The notes under the pieces were generated by a model, which made no database searches, was not told the DNA's origin, and saw only the letters and a list, made by a program, of their open reading frames with translations. A stretch of 64,000 bases of DNA from Chlorella sorokiniana (taxonomy: Eukaryota; Chlorophyta; Trebouxiophyceae; Chlorellales; Chlorellaceae): assembly GCA_025917655.1 (NCBI GenBank), contig CP084617.1:1302001-1366000 (forward strand). Reading direction: 5' to 3'. Positions 47,283-59,500 of this stretch are shown in pieces. Numbering within the stretch: the first letter of the stretch is position 1; each line of letters begins with the position of its first letter. A program made the translations under genes and the position numbers.

Positions 47283-48732
47283 TTATTGCGAGGGCGGCAG
47301 CGCCGCCGCTCCCGCCGTTGTGCACACAATGACCTCGTCGGGCGTGATGATGGCGTCCACCCCCACATCGTGAGCCTCCACAGGCACCTGATCCACCAGC
47401 TGCGAGCGGAAGGACAGCGCCACCAGCAGCGGGGGGCCAGCGCCGCTGCGCCGCCCGCGCCCGCGCGGAGTGCAGAAATTTGTCGTAGTATCCGCCGCCG
47501 CGGCCCAGGCGGCGCCCGCGCGGTCAAAGGCCAGCCCCGGCATCACCACCAGCTCCAGCGGCTCCTCCACCTGGGTGTGAAGGGGAGGGGAAGCGGGAGG
47601 GGGGCGGAGTGAGGAACGGGGGTGGGGTGGGGTGGGGTGGGGGGTGACTGACTCCAGTAGAAGGTATCAAGAGTGGGAGTGGGTGTGCTGAGGAAGGCTC
47701 AGGAACAACATGGAATCGCAGTCGAGGGTGGGGCACCTTGGAGCAGTGGAGCTGCAGGGCTGCCGGGCGCTCTGGCCCAATGCCCTGGATGCCAGGCATG
47801 CAGGATAGGCTTCAACCGCATGCCCTCGCTGCCACTGATGCCGTGCTGCTCCCCCAGCAGTGTCTGCTCATCCCCAAACCATTCAAACCATATTTCAATG
47901 TGTTTTCACATTGTCAAAATCAAAACAACACGCTGGGCGCACCTCCAGCACGTCCTGGCGCGGCGAGCCGTCGTCGTAGTGCGCGCGAGGCTCACGGATG
48001 CCAAACGGCGGCACCTCCCGCAGCGCCCCCAGCCGTCCAGGTGCAGGAAGTGCATGTTGGCGTCCCTGTCCTGCACCCGTGGCACGTACAGCCTGCAGTA
48101 CAGCATGGGGCAGTGCGGGGGTGCGGGCGGCGTCAGGGGTGCAGGCAAGGGGACCAGAGGAAACCCCAAAGCGCCAATGCCGCCGGCCACTGCACACTCC
48201 TGTGCCCCGTCAGACAATGCAGCAAGCGAGCGCACCGCTTGCGGTCGGCCATGGCTGCCTCCAGCACCGCAGTTGTGTCAACCTCCCGCAGCTTGGCGCA
48301 GTGCACGTAGACGACGGCGTGGGGGCGTCCCGGAACGCTGAGCTGGCCAGCACGTGCGCCGCAATGAGCCGACCTACAGCGAGGGACTACATCAGTGGGC
48401 AAGGGGAAACGCAAGGAGCGACAGCAGCACTGGCTGCAGGAGAAGGCGGCTGCAGAGAGAGACGGCAGGTACAACACAGGAAAACGACAACAGCGTCACT
48501 CACTCTCCTCTGCCATCTTTTCCGTGCTGAGCTGCCGCAGCGCTGCCTTCACCTCGCTCCGCACCCGCTGCTTGTCAGCCTCAATCCCTGACATTGCTGC
48601 TGCAGCTGACATGGAGCACGCCGGCGTCACGCGCTGGGCCAGCGGAGCGGCGCGTGTGGCGGTGGCAGCGGCCTTGCTGCGGTGTTGCTGCAGCTGCTGG
48701 CGCAGGATTCGCGTGGTCACACTAAGCACCAT
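47283..48732 (-). CDS. 5-formyltetrahydrofolate cyclo-ligase
   Basis: This enzyme (5-FCL, MTHFS) converts 5-formyl-THF to 5,10-methenyl-THF with ATP, returning stored folate to one-carbon metabolism. The start at 48732 (MVLSVTTRILRQQLQQHRSK) is basic and lacks acids, like an organelle presequence. Then come IEADKQRVRSEVKAALRQLS, SRLIAAHVLASSAFRDA, REVDTTAVLEAAMADRK, RLYVPRVQDRDANMHFLHLD, EVPPFGIREPRAHYDDG, LELVVMPGLAFDRAGRRLG, the signature GRGGGYYDKFLHS, LVALSFRSQLVDQVPVEAHD and VDAIITPDEVIVCTTAG. These are the expected motifs, in the expected order. The signature and the C-terminal block are in different frames (near 47510-47430), as is the N-terminal half (near 48330), all in G/C runs. Confidence 0.87.
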
Positions 48733-49160
48733 TCACTTCAACATCCTCTGCGCTCGCTGCGAGCGGGTGCCCGGCACCGCAACCCCGCCAGGCCCACACG
48801 CCTTTTCCAGTGGCAGCAAACACGTTCTTCTGGTTGAAAAGTTGTGTTCGAATCATGGGCGGATAGCACATTGGACGATTGCAACAGCGCGTGCTGCCCG
48901 CCTGCTCTTTTCTGAGCTGAGCTGTCCTCCTCCGTCTGATGCCCCAGCGGCGCATTGTTCATCGTGATCAACCATAAATGCTTGCACTTGTATCTGTCTG
49001 TCGCAAGTAACCCTCGTGAAGCCGACGATCACTTGAACGCAAGTTCAGAGTCGCCACTGGCAAGCTGGCAGTTCATATCGGTGCTCCTAAACCGCGCTGC
49101 GTTCATTGGAAAACAGCAAGCCGGGAGACGGGGCGGAAAAAGGCGGGGACTGCCGGCACC
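48733..49160. promoter_or_regulatory. Divergent promoter region, 5-FCL / MT-A70 homologue
   Basis: These 428 bp between divergent start codons are less GC-rich than the flanking coding sequence. No defined element is recognised. Confidence 0.55.
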
Positions 49161-52100
49161 ATGACGGAGGACGAAGGCCGGCGGGCCAAGCGCCGCTGTG
49201 CGCGCAATAAATACGTCGGGGCTTCCATGCCATCGGCCATCCACTATGTGGGATACGTGAGCGCCGCTGCTGGGACCCGCTTCTGCGCCAGGGTAGCGGC
49301 AGGCGGCAGCAGGCTGAGCCCTATTTTGTGAGTGTTTCCTGGCCACGTGCGGCTGCAGGTGGAGGATGACGAGACACCCGAAATGATCATGGCCAAATTT
49401 GCTGAGTTGGAACGCATCAAAGCTGCCGCGGAAGCAGCCAAGTCTGCCGCATCTGCCTGTCCTGCGGGCGATGTCGTCAGCAAACCGCCATCAGCAGCGC
49501 AAGAGGCCCCTGCCCGGGATTTGCGGCCGCAGCTTGCGCAGCAGCAGGGCCAGCAGCAGCTGGAGCATCAGGAAGGGGAGGAGCAGGGGGCCGGTGCTGC
49601 GGGGGAACCCACCCTGGCGGCAGCCGCCGCCGCCGCAGCGGCCGCAATACGGGCTGCCGAGGACGAGGGCGGCCTGACGGACGAGCAGCTGCTGGAGGTG
49701 TTCAAGCAGACGAGCATGTTCAACGTGCGCACGGCGCTGCAGGACAACGAGATGCTGCTGGGCATCGACGAGCTGCTGGAGGCTGCTAGCGAGCGGTGCG
49801 CCCGCGGCGATGCCACTCCCCCAGCACGGCTTGCCGTACCGGCTGGCAGCAAGCGCTGTCCTTGTGGCATCAATGCGGCCTCCTTCGCGCGACATGCCTG
49901 CCGCCCTCCTGCCGTCATGCTGCTCAGAGCCGCGCCTGCTGCTGCGTCGCTTCACAGCCTGCATGGCCCCGCCGGGTCCTGGCCATGGAGCCTGCACTGC
50001 CAGCCTGGCGGGTGGCTCTCATGATGCCAGCCTGCTGCGTGTTCTTGTGCAGGTATGCTGCCGACGAGCCGCTGTCCGACGATGACGACATGCTGCGCGC
50101 GTTTTGGTCGGATGAAGGCAGGCGCTGCCAATCGCTGCCTGCTGCCTGCGTTACCGATGAACGCTTGCTGTGCATCGGTCAAGGCTGCCGCTGCTGAACA
50201 GCTTTCTTCCTAGCAAATGTCAAGAAAAGTTCATGCACCGCGACGCCCTGTTCCTTCGCATCCCGCAGAAGACCTGCTGCTCAGCGGCAGCGACGACGAC
50301 GGCGAGGGGGCGGGGCGGCGCGGCCGGCGGCGCGGTGGCGCCCGCCCGTCGCGCGCGGGCAGCGGGCGGGGCCCAGGCACGCAGCGTAGCGCGGCGTGCG
50401 CACGAGCACGGCACAACATCATCACCGCCTTCAACCCCATCACCCAGGCATGTTGCTTTGGCTTGTGTACACGGGTGTGACAGCAGCAGCAGTAGAGCTT
50501 TTTGTCCATGGTGGATAGTGTTGCTTTGGCTTTTACGGCGGGGCCGCAATGGCCATCCTGTGGTGCTCCCCGAGCCCCCACTGGGGCCTTCCTGTTGTTC
50601 CCTGTGCAGCCTCTTTCTGTCTCGCACCCCCACTATAGTTGATGAACTTCGAGCTCAGTATTTTTACCCTTGCTGCAGGCCCTCGTGCGGCGAAAGGTGC
50701 ATGGCCCCGGCGGCGACCGCGGCGGCATCCAGCACCTGCGCGTGCCGCCGCCGCCGCTGCCGCTGTCCTGGGGCGCGCCGTGGCGCCTACGTGCCGCTGC
50801 AGCTTCGTGGGCAGCGGGAGATGGCGGGTGCGTGGCTGGCGGGGTGGATGCAGGGCGGGCTGGGAGGGGGCAAGCCGGTGTGGGTGCGTGGCATTGGTTG
50901 GCCTGCCAAGGCTGCCTGCCGGCTAGCGACGGCGCAGTGCCTGCTGCAGCTTGCTGCCGCTGGCTGCCCTCGCCCATGCTGCAGCAGCTCCAGCCGCCAG
51001 CCCCGCTGCCGCTCCGCCGCCACCTGCTCCGCGCCCGATTGCTCCGCTCTGCCGTGCCGCAGTGCCGGTGCCGCCCGCGCTGCTCAAGGCGATGCACGAG
51101 GGCGGGCGCAGCGTGGATGCAGCCGCCGCGCAGGCCAGCGTGTATCGGGAGGAGCGCAGCTTGTCGGCGGCCGACTGGGCTGCGCTGGTGCCGCCGGGGG
51201 CCACCAGGCGGTGCTGGTCAACCCGGGGTGGGAGGTGGAGGGGGCGCGCGGCGTCGCGGCGGTGCAGGCGAGCGGCTGCCCGTGGGCTGGCTGTCGCTGA
51301 GTGGTTTGCATATGTGCGGAGCCCGTGCATGCAGCCATGTGGCAGAACCTGTGGGGGCCTGGCCTTTTGAGTTTTCTGTTTGGCAGGCCGACTCCACGCT
51401 CCAGCGCACCCTGCCGCCCCCGGGCGCCGCCCACCCACTCCCACACACACATCCTGACATCCCCCTGCAGCGGCTTGCTCAGCTGCCCATGCGGCGCCTC
51501 GTGCCCCGCGGCTTTGTGTTTGTCTTTGTGGCCAAGCAGCACATCCAGGCGCTGTGCCGCCAGGTGAGGCCCTGCCGCACGCCGCTGCAGCCGCCCATGC
51601 ATTGCGCGCCGCTCTGAGCGCGTGCCTTCTGCCTCGCCCCGCGGTGTGCTTGCCACCCTCTGGCCACCCGCCAGCCACCCCTTTGCCTGCTCGTGCTTGC
51701 GTCCTTTGGGCAGCCCTCCTTGCGCCTTGGAACCTCAGGCTGCGGCCAGCCTCGCCAGCTTCACTTCAGCCGATGCTGTCTCTGCCCACCTCCCTGCCCA
51801 ATCGATTCGCTCCTGTGAACAGGAGGAATCCTTTTGCTGCGCCCATCTGCGCACAGAACCAACCTCAACCACCACACACACCCCTACACCTGGCCTTCCG
51901 TCCAACTCTCTATGCGCCCTGCTCTCTCCCCCCCAGATGCGCTCCTGGGGCTACGCCTACATCGAGAACCTGACCTGGGTCTACCTGCGCCCCGACCACA
52001 GCGTGGCGGCGCTGCCCGCCCGCTACGCCAACGCCTCCCACCTCACCCTCTACATGTTCCGTCGAGAGGGTGGGTGCCGCCGCCTGGCGCCCTTTCTCAT

Positions 52101-52724
52101 GAAGGCCCTGAGGCTGCCGCCATCTGCTTGCGTGTGTGGTGGTATGTCTGTGTGGGGGGTGCTGGGGGGGCAGCTGCCCCTGATATTGCTGTCCCTGGTG
52201 CCGCCGCCTGTGGAGCTGGCAGAGGTTCATGCCAGGGCATCGCTTCGTGCTGCATCACCCACTCCCCCGCCGCCGTGTGCAGCCGGTCAAGCCGTTTCTG
52301 CCCCGCCGGCCCGCTGTCTTCTTCATGCTTGTGCGACCGCTGCTGCAGGGGGAGGGCAAGGACATCGAGCTGCGGCACCAGCGCAACCCGGACGTCACCT
52401 TCGACTGCCTGGTCGACCCTGCGGGTGCGCCTGCGCAGCTGGCCTGCTTGGGGATGGGGGACGCTCTCTGACACTTGCGTTTGAGCTCCTGCTGCCCCCG
52501 GCTCTGCCCAGCTTTGCTTGAATCCTTGAGGCTACGCTGCGAGGCTCACCTGCCATCCCGGGGTCCCCTTTCCAGTTGCGCGGCGGCGAGTGCCCGACGA
52601 AACTTTTGTGGCGATTGAGACGCTGCTGCCCACCGGCAAGGGAAAGTTTCTGGAGCTCTGGGCGCCGCGGGAGTGCGCCGCCCGGCTGGACGCATGTGGC
52701 GGAGGTGGGGAGGGCGGCGCCTGA
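49161..52724 (+). CDS. MT-A70 family methyltransferase homologue
   Basis: MT-A70 proteins (METTL3, METTL14, METTL4 and relatives) methylate adenine in RNA or DNA. Exon 1 (49161-49256) encodes 32 residues ending PSAIHYVGY and splices in phase to VEDDETPEMIMAKFAELERI at 49359. The N-terminal half is Ala/Gln-rich with LTDEQLLEVFKQTSMFNVRT and acidic patches (DEPLSDDDDMLRAFW). The catalytic domain follows: QAVLVNPGWEVEG near 51205-51243, GERLPVGWLSLS, LVPRGFVFVFVAKQHIQALC, SWGYAYIENLTWVYLRPDHS, ASHLTLYMFRREG, GKDIELRHQRNPDVTFDCLV and ETFVAIETLLPTGKGKFLEL, then WAPRE near the end. The position of the DPPW catalytic motif reads NPGW. Frame changes near 51200 and 51270 are probably missing bases. 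The substrate cannot be told. Confidence 0.8.
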
Positions 52725-53027
52725 GCGGCGGCGCCCGCGAGGCTGCGCCGGCGCCCACCAGCCGCCGCATGTGCCAACCCTGCCTCATTGTAAGCGTTCG
52801 TTGCTGGAGATGTGCGGTGGTGCCAGTAGAACAAGCAGGGAGGAGGGGAGGGGAAAAGATGCAAGGCAGAGAAGGGAGCTTGGCAGGTACAAGCAGCAGG
52901 CTGTAGCAAGAGACCGACAGCTGCGCGGCAATCAAATTATGTATAAGCATAACAATAAGAAGACAGGCGGGAGGGCCGGCACATGGTACATTGAGGGCGG
53001 CGTTGCCGTCGGCTCCTCACCGCCCCA
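52725..53027. other. Convergent 3' region, MT-A70 / SGNH
   Basis: These 303 bp lie between convergent stops. A TGTAA (52789-52793) about 65 bp after the MT-A70 stop is a plausible poly(A) signal; an A-rich stretch lies near 52920-52970. No gene. Confidence 0.5.
52789..52793 (+). terminator. Candidate TGTAA poly(A) signal for the MT-A70 gene
   Basis: TGTAA is the usual green-algal polyadenylation motif and lies about 65 bp downstream of the stop at 52724. Confidence 0.45.
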
Positions 53028-56000
53028 TCATATCCCACTGCCCCACGTTGCCCAGCCCCCGCACCCCGCGCCCTCCGCCGCCGTGACCATGGCCCCGTTG
53101 AGCATGGTGGCGGGGGCCTGCCGCTGCGCCGCAGCCGCCGCCGCCGTGCCCTTCTTCAGCTGCTTCGTGCGCCGCTTGCCGAGTGGGTTGACGGTGATGC
53201 GGATCTCGCAGCGCGGGTGCTGCGTCACCTGCAGCACAACGGGCCAGGGCCGACCGCTCTGGTACCCGCAGGCTGGCAGTGCGCAGGCGCCGCCGCACGC
53301 AGCTGCGCCCAGCTGGGTTGGGTGCCCGGGCCGCCGTGGCTGCCATCTGCGCCGCTGCCGAATGACCGCAGCCTGGGCAGCCAGACAATGCGGCACAGGC
53401 CGGGCGAACCACATGCAGGAAATGGAGGTGCGGCGATGTGCCATGTGCCCCGGCTCCCCAGCACCCACCTCCAGTTCAAACAGGTCGCTGAGGGTGCGCT
53501 CGTGCCGCCACCAGTGGTCCATGGTGGCGTTGGCGCACGCGCAGCCGCCCACGCACGCCACGCTGGCGCTGCCCAGGTCCTGCCAGCTGCACACGTGGCT
53601 GAGCCAGACGCGCGCCATTTTCGCCGGAGGGCGGTCGGCAGCTCCCCCTGCCGCCGCTCCGTCCTCTGCTGCTCCCCCCACCCCTCCTCCGCCCTTGCCT
53701 GCCTGCCCCTGCTGCTGCTCCTCCTGCTGCGGGTGCTGTGATTGCTGCTGCTTGGACACAACTGTGTTGAGGCGCAGCACCAGGTGCGCCCGGCCGCTCC
53801 CCCACCCACGCCCACTTCTGGCCGTCAAAGGTGGCGGCGCCGGGCTTGCGGGCGCGCCACTCAAAGCCCTCAGAGCGCACCACCGCACTTTCAAAGGCCT
53901 CCTGCAACAGCACAGGCCGAGTTTGGGAGAGTGTGCAAGTGTGTGTGGAAGTGCCTGCCCAGCAGGGGCAGGGAGGCAGACTCGAAACCAGGACAGCAAG
54001 CAGCTGGTGGTCATGAGGGAGGTGTGCAGCGCAGCCCCCGAGACACAGCGCAGCAGCGCAGCTGCAGCAGAGCGCCCCACAGCCCTCACCCCCAGCTTGC
54101 AGGTGGGGTTGTCTATTTCATAGTTGCCCGGGAACATCGGCTGCGGGATGGGCGGCAGCGCGCTGCGCCGCCCTCAGCCACCTCCTTTGCCGCCGCCTGC
54201 ACTGCCGCCACCAGCAGATCCGCCATGGCCCTGCAAGGGGCCAGCAAGGGCCTTGGTGTGGGTTTGTGACTAGGATTGGCGGGCGGGAAGGCGCGAACAG
54301 GGGGATGGCAGGAGGGCGGGTGGCGTATGTGCAGGGGGGGCAGCTATAGACAGACTCAGAAGCCTGCCTGCACGGACAGAGCGCGTGCACAGTGAGGCAG
54401 GCTGCTGCCTTGGCGGTGCCAGCGCAAGCCAAGCCCACCTGTGGCCGGTGCGGTCCCAAGGGTGGTGGTCTGCAGGGCGGCAGCAGCAGGGCGGCAGCAA
54501 GGGGAGCGCCGGCACACGCGTGAGCATCGGCTTGCCCGCCGTGCAAGCGCCGAGCGCGGGAGCGGGGCACGCGCAGCAGGGAAGCATAGCAGGCGCAGCA
54601 TGTTTACAGCAGGCGCGGCGCGTGGGCAGCAGCGTGAGCACACCGTCAAAGTAGAAGTATTGGTCCAGGGGGCATAGTCAGCGGGGCGCTTGCCGGGGGT
54701 GCTGAGGTTCAAGGCAGCGCCCGGGTCCTTGGCATCCACGCGGAAGCCGGGGTCGCCCGCATCATGCGAGGCAGTACCGCGTTCCTGCGGTACCGTTGCG
54801 GCGCAGTGACGACATGGTCAGGTGGGTGGGACGGGGGATGTGAGGGAGGGCTTAGTGCCAATTTTTGCTGCCAAGGCAGCCGTGCTATTGTCAATGCCAG
54901 CAGGTTGGGGAGAGCGAGGGTGGAGGGGGCCGCAGTCCAGGTAGGGTGCTGCAAAGCACCCAGCCGCACTTCAGCTGTGCCGCCTGGCCATCGCCAGCAC
55001 CACCGCAAGCCCCCATTTACCCCACCCCACCCCCTCGCCCACCTGAGCGACAGGACGGGCACATCGTAGTACTGGGCAATGACCGCAAGGTCATCCTCCC
55101 CTGTACGGTGCCACAGCGGGGCTGGCGGGGTCGTCGGGGTCTTCTTTGGTGTACCAGTATGAGAAGACGTGCAGGGAGAGGACGCGGGGGCGCCCGGGAA
55201 GGCCAGCATACGGCGCAGAAGCTGCAAAACGAAGAGGGTGGGTGACGTGTGTGTGTGGTGGGGTGGGGGGAGGATGGTAGCAGCGATTCCTTGTCAAGCA
55301 AGTTGCGTCTGGGCCGCAACAGCATGGAACCTAGCAAGAGCTTGGGGCAGGCAGAACCGGCGGGGGACCGCAACCCAGGCCCCCAACCTGCGCCCCTCCT
55401 CGCCCCCAGCCCATGTGCTGCGCCGCCCCGCCCACCCGCTCAAATGCGGCTCGTGCCGGCGTCTCCAGCGTCACCCCCTTGTAGTAGTCGTTGAAGGCAA
55501 ACTCCAGGATGATGATGTCGGCGTGGGGGACCAGGTCGCCGCCGCAGAGCGCGTAGAGGGCGGAGGAGATGGCGGGCTTGGCGGCATTTGAGAAGCGGTG
55601 AGGCCTGGGCCCCGCGCGGCGGGTACGTCGCGTTGAGCCAGGCAAAGAAGCGGTGGCCGATGCTGCCGCCGAGCAGCGCGCCCTGGCCCCAGGCCGTGCT
55701 GCCGCCCACCACCGCGACGTGCAGCGGCTCGCCCGCAGCCAGCCGAGCGGCGGCAGCGCCCAGGCGGGCGCCGCCGCCAAGGTATGCCAGGCCCCGCCGC
55801 ACGTCCTCCTTGCTGAGAAAGAAGTCGTGGCTGGTCTCCGCCTCCCCTGCTCGCTTGCAGGACGGCTGCGGAGCGGCTGCAGGCAATGAGGCGAGGGGCG
55901 GGTGAGGCCACGGCGCCGCTCGACTTAGTCTGGCGCTGTACGCGCACCTGTTACGGGCTGCCTTGGGTGGGCCTTCTGCCACTCCCGCCGATCAGTCTGG

Positions 56001-56137
56001 TTCAACCAACCACGATTTATGAGCATTCCAAGCGTGAGCAGGACACAAAAGACCGCGACACGCTTGCCAGCCGCATGGTCGTTCGGCGGCGGGCGGCACG
56101 CCATAGCCGAGACCAGCGAATTTCCTTTTGACTGCAT
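53028..56137 (-). CDS. Membrane-anchored SGNH/GDSL-type hydrolase
   Basis: SGNH hydrolases are Ser-His-Asp esterases or acyl-transferases. The start at 56137 (MQSKGNSLVSAMACRPPP) is followed by one membrane segment (VAVFCVLLTLGMLI), suggesting a type II protein facing the Golgi or ER lumen. Catalytic blocks: PLHVAVVGGSTAWGQGALLG, where GGS stands for the usual GDS; ADIIILEFAFNDYYKGVTLE with the Asn of block III; and block V, YFYFD spliced to DHHPWDRTGHR, giving the DxxH pair. In between are RVLSLHVFSYWYTKEDPDDP and EDDLAVIAQYYDVPVLSLR. A C-terminal extension of more than 200 residues contains MFPGNYEIDNPTCKLG, RSEGFEWRARKPGAATFDG, WLSHVCSWQDLGSASVACVG and CEIRITVNPLGKRRTKQLKK. Similar algal proteins may modify cell-wall or glycoprotein sugars, but that is inference. 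Frames change several times; the stop is tentative. Confidence 0.77.
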
Positions 56138-56525
56138 CTGCTAGAGCTGCTCCGCACAGTGGGCCATTTCAAAACGGGAAGACCCGCTGCGCTTTCGCTC
56201 TCGCCTCCCGCCTCAATATAAGCAATGCCTGTCGAATGCAGGATTTGATATTGTGCCGGCCGATCCCTACGTAAGAGCCCAGACCAAGCCCTTGCTCAAT
56301 TGGTACTGCTGGCTGGACCGCCTCCGAGCAGCCAGGGGTGAGGTTTGCTTTCGAAGGCGACTTGCAGGCAAGCGCGCTTGGGACTGACCATGGGCCAGCA
56401 AGAGAGTCAATGCAATGGGGTCCAGCAAGAGAGTCAGTGCAGTGGGTAGGGAGGGAGCGTAGGGGCACCCCATGCTTGCGCCAGTTATGCACCGTACCGC
56501 CAGACACGCGCAAAGCCGGCGGCCG
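56138..56525. other. Spacer between SGNH 5' end and RadA 3' end
   Basis: These 388 bp contain the SGNH promoter and the RadA 3' UTR and a 27-bp tandem duplication. No gene. Confidence 0.5.
56394..56447. repeat. 27-bp tandem duplication
   Basis: The unit beginning CCAGCAAGAGAGTC occurs at 56395-56420 and 56422-56447 with three substitutions. It lies in the intergenic spacer, probably in the RadA 3' UTR. Confidence 0.85.
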
Positions 56526-59500
56526 CTAGCGCGTGCCCAGCACCGCTCTGAAGGCCTCCACCACGGTGCGGCACTCCACCAGGCGCGCCCCCTTCAGGCG
56601 AGCCGAGGCGTGCACGTTGGAAGCGGCGGGGATGACAAACGTCTTGAAGCCCAGCTGCAGGGGCGGGGCAAACGGCCGGCGGTGGGCGAGCGCAGGCAGC
56701 TCAGCCGCCGGCAGGCAGTACCATGGGCGCAGTACAGAGCCCGTCCCGCCCCCTGCTCGCCTTTGCCGCCTCCGCGATGCGCCGCTCAATGTTGCCCACC
56801 GGGCGCAGCTCGCCGCCCAGCCCCACCTGCGCACGGCCAGCGGCGGCGGCGACGGCAGCGCTCGTCAGTAGGGGCCTCAGGGGCCTTAGTGAGGGATGCA
56901 GAGCCGCCCGCCCCTCCCTCCCCCGGTGTCCTTGCATCGCACCCACCCAAACCACCCTGAAACACCAGGGAGGCCAGATTAATGACAAGCCTGAGGGCGG
57001 CGCTGCAGAGTGCCCAGCATGGCGCAGCGGTGCGCCGCTGCCCGCCCACCTCGCCAACCAGGGCCACATCCCGCGCGATGGGCTGCTCAAAGTAGGAGGA
57101 GGCAATGGCACAGACCACGGCCAGGTCGGTGGCAGGCTCGTTCATTTCAAGGCCTGGGGGTCGGGGGCACAGGGGCAGGCAAGGTGGGTCAGCCGGCGGT
57201 GCTTGCCAGCCAGCCAGCGGGCTCTGCCCCCATCCACCCAAGAGCTCCGCAGCGACGCTTAGCCCACGAGGGAGGCCTGCACGACAGATCTGCAGAGCGA
57301 CGGCTGCGCCATGCCGCCTGTGTCGTCATTCAGGGCCCTTCCCTGCCCTGCCTCCCGCCCCCGCATCTGCGCTGGCAGCCCCCAGCCCGCCTCACCCCCA
57401 GTCACGTTGAGGTGCACATCCACGGAGTAGGGCCTCATCTCGGTGTGCTTGCCCAGCACCGCCAGCAGCAGGGCCAGGCGCTGGCGGTTGACGCCGCTGG
57501 GCATGCGGGTGGGCACCTGTGAGTGGGTGGATGGGTGGGTGTGGGGGAGATCGGAGTATGCGGGGATGGGCCCATGTGTGAGGTGACACCGCTGGACATG
57601 CTGCAAGGTGGGGGCAATGGCCCCTCCCCTTTTAAACTTCAGACTCCTGGCTTGCATGCAGGGCTGGGGGGTGCAGGGTGGTGTGTCCCTGAGGGGGCGC
57701 ACCTGCCCGCTGTCGCGCGGCACGGGGCTGCACAGCGCCTGCACCTCCATCAGCAGCGGGCGGCTGCCCTCCATGACCACCGCCACCGCCGACGAAACGT
57801 TGGGGGCCAGGTCGCGGTCGGACAGGAAGATGGAGGAGGGGTTGGGCACCACCTGGGGAGGGGGTGTGGAGGGTGTGAGGGTGCGAGGGGGTCACGTCAC
57901 CCTCTCTGCACAGGGGTTGGTCCTGTCGAGCATGAGCCGTGCCACGTCGGCACGTGCCAAGCACCCCGCACGTCCTGCCTGCAACCCCCTCCCGGCGCGG
58001 CCCTCCCCCTTGGCGGCTGGTGGAGCAGGGGCCCCACCTGCATCCCGTCGTCGTGCATCTCAAACACGCCGACCTCGTCGGTGCTGCCGTACCGATTCTT
58101 AATGGTGCGCACCTGGCGGGGGGCATGGGTGGGAGTGGATGGGGGCTCAATAGCGCCCACAGCGGTGGTGATGAGCGGATTCAGCATGGCATGGGGCCAG
58201 GTAAACACTAGCGGGACAGGCCTGCCCAGCTGCAGCGAAGCGCAGCGCTCAGACGGCGGCCTGCGCCCCTTTCCAAGGAGCGACGCACCAGGCGCACGGG
58301 CTGCTGGCGCCCGCCCTCCATGTACACGACGGTGTCGACAATGTGCTCCAGGACACGGGGACCTGCGGTACAGCGGCGGTACGGCAGTGTTACCGCCTTT
58401 GTGTGGCCGACGCAGGCACCAGCTGGCAAGGGGTCCCTGGAGTCGCTCGCCTCCCGAAGCCTGGCCTGCCTGATGGCATGCATGCACCATGGTGGGAACA
58501 TGCACACTGCCCCGCGTGCAGCAACCGGCCAGCAGACACACACCCGAGCTCCATCCGCACAGCCTCTCCGTCCAGCCTTGTGGCGGTCCCCCCACCCCCC
58601 ACCCCCACCCCCCACCCATCCCCACCCACCAGCGATGTCCCCCGACTTGGTGACGTGGCCCACCAGAAAAACAGGGATGCGCTCCCGCTTGGCCACCTGC
58701 AGCAGCGCGGTGGCGCACTCACGCACCTGGGGGGCGGATGTTGTTCAGGCAGCAGCGGCTTGGACAAACGGGAAGCCGTACGGACCAGGCAATCGCCCAC
58801 TGAGCAGACGGGTGTCCCGCTGCAGGTTGCCATACGCAGCGGACAGGCTGCACCTCTGCGGCAGCCGCACAACGCAACATCCCTTGCACCCTTCGCAAAC
58901 TGAACCCTTTGCAAGCAAAAAACCGCAGCCTGGCAGGCGCGACGCACGCTCCCCGGTACCTGCGTCACGCTGCCCGCCGAGCTGGCCACCTCATCAAGGT
59001 ACACCGTCTGTATGGAGTCGAGCACCACGGCGCCGGGCGCAGCCGGATGATTTCGTCCAGTATGGCGTCCAGGCGGGTGGCGGAGTAGACGAAGATCGAG
59101 GGGTTGGAGCCGACGGCGGGGCCCATGCGCTCCGCCCGGCTGCCAATCTGCTCCACCGACTCCTCTCCCGACACATACAGCACGGTGGTGGGGGCCGCGG
59201 AGGGGTCTGCTGGGTCAGACAAGCCTGCCTCCTGCTGCTGCTGCTGCTGCTGGGTGGGGGAGGCGCGTCCTGCTGCGAGGGCACCGGCGGCTGCTGCACG
59301 TCCTGCGCCCGGGCAGCCGTGCCACCGCTGCCGCTGCTGCTGGGCTTGCTGCTGCCGTTGCTGCCGCCGGTGGGCGTGGCCTGGGTCAGCATGGCCGCCA
59401 TCTGCAGCAGCAGCGTGGACTTGCCCACACCCGGCTCCCCTCCCACCAGCGCCAGCGAGCCGGGCACCACGCCGCCGCCCAGCACCCGCCCCAGCTCCCG

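Noticed and set aside
52576-54123. 515-residue plus-strand frame
   Set aside because: It overlaps the last MT-A70 exon in another frame and runs antisense through the SGNH gene; no coherent domain.
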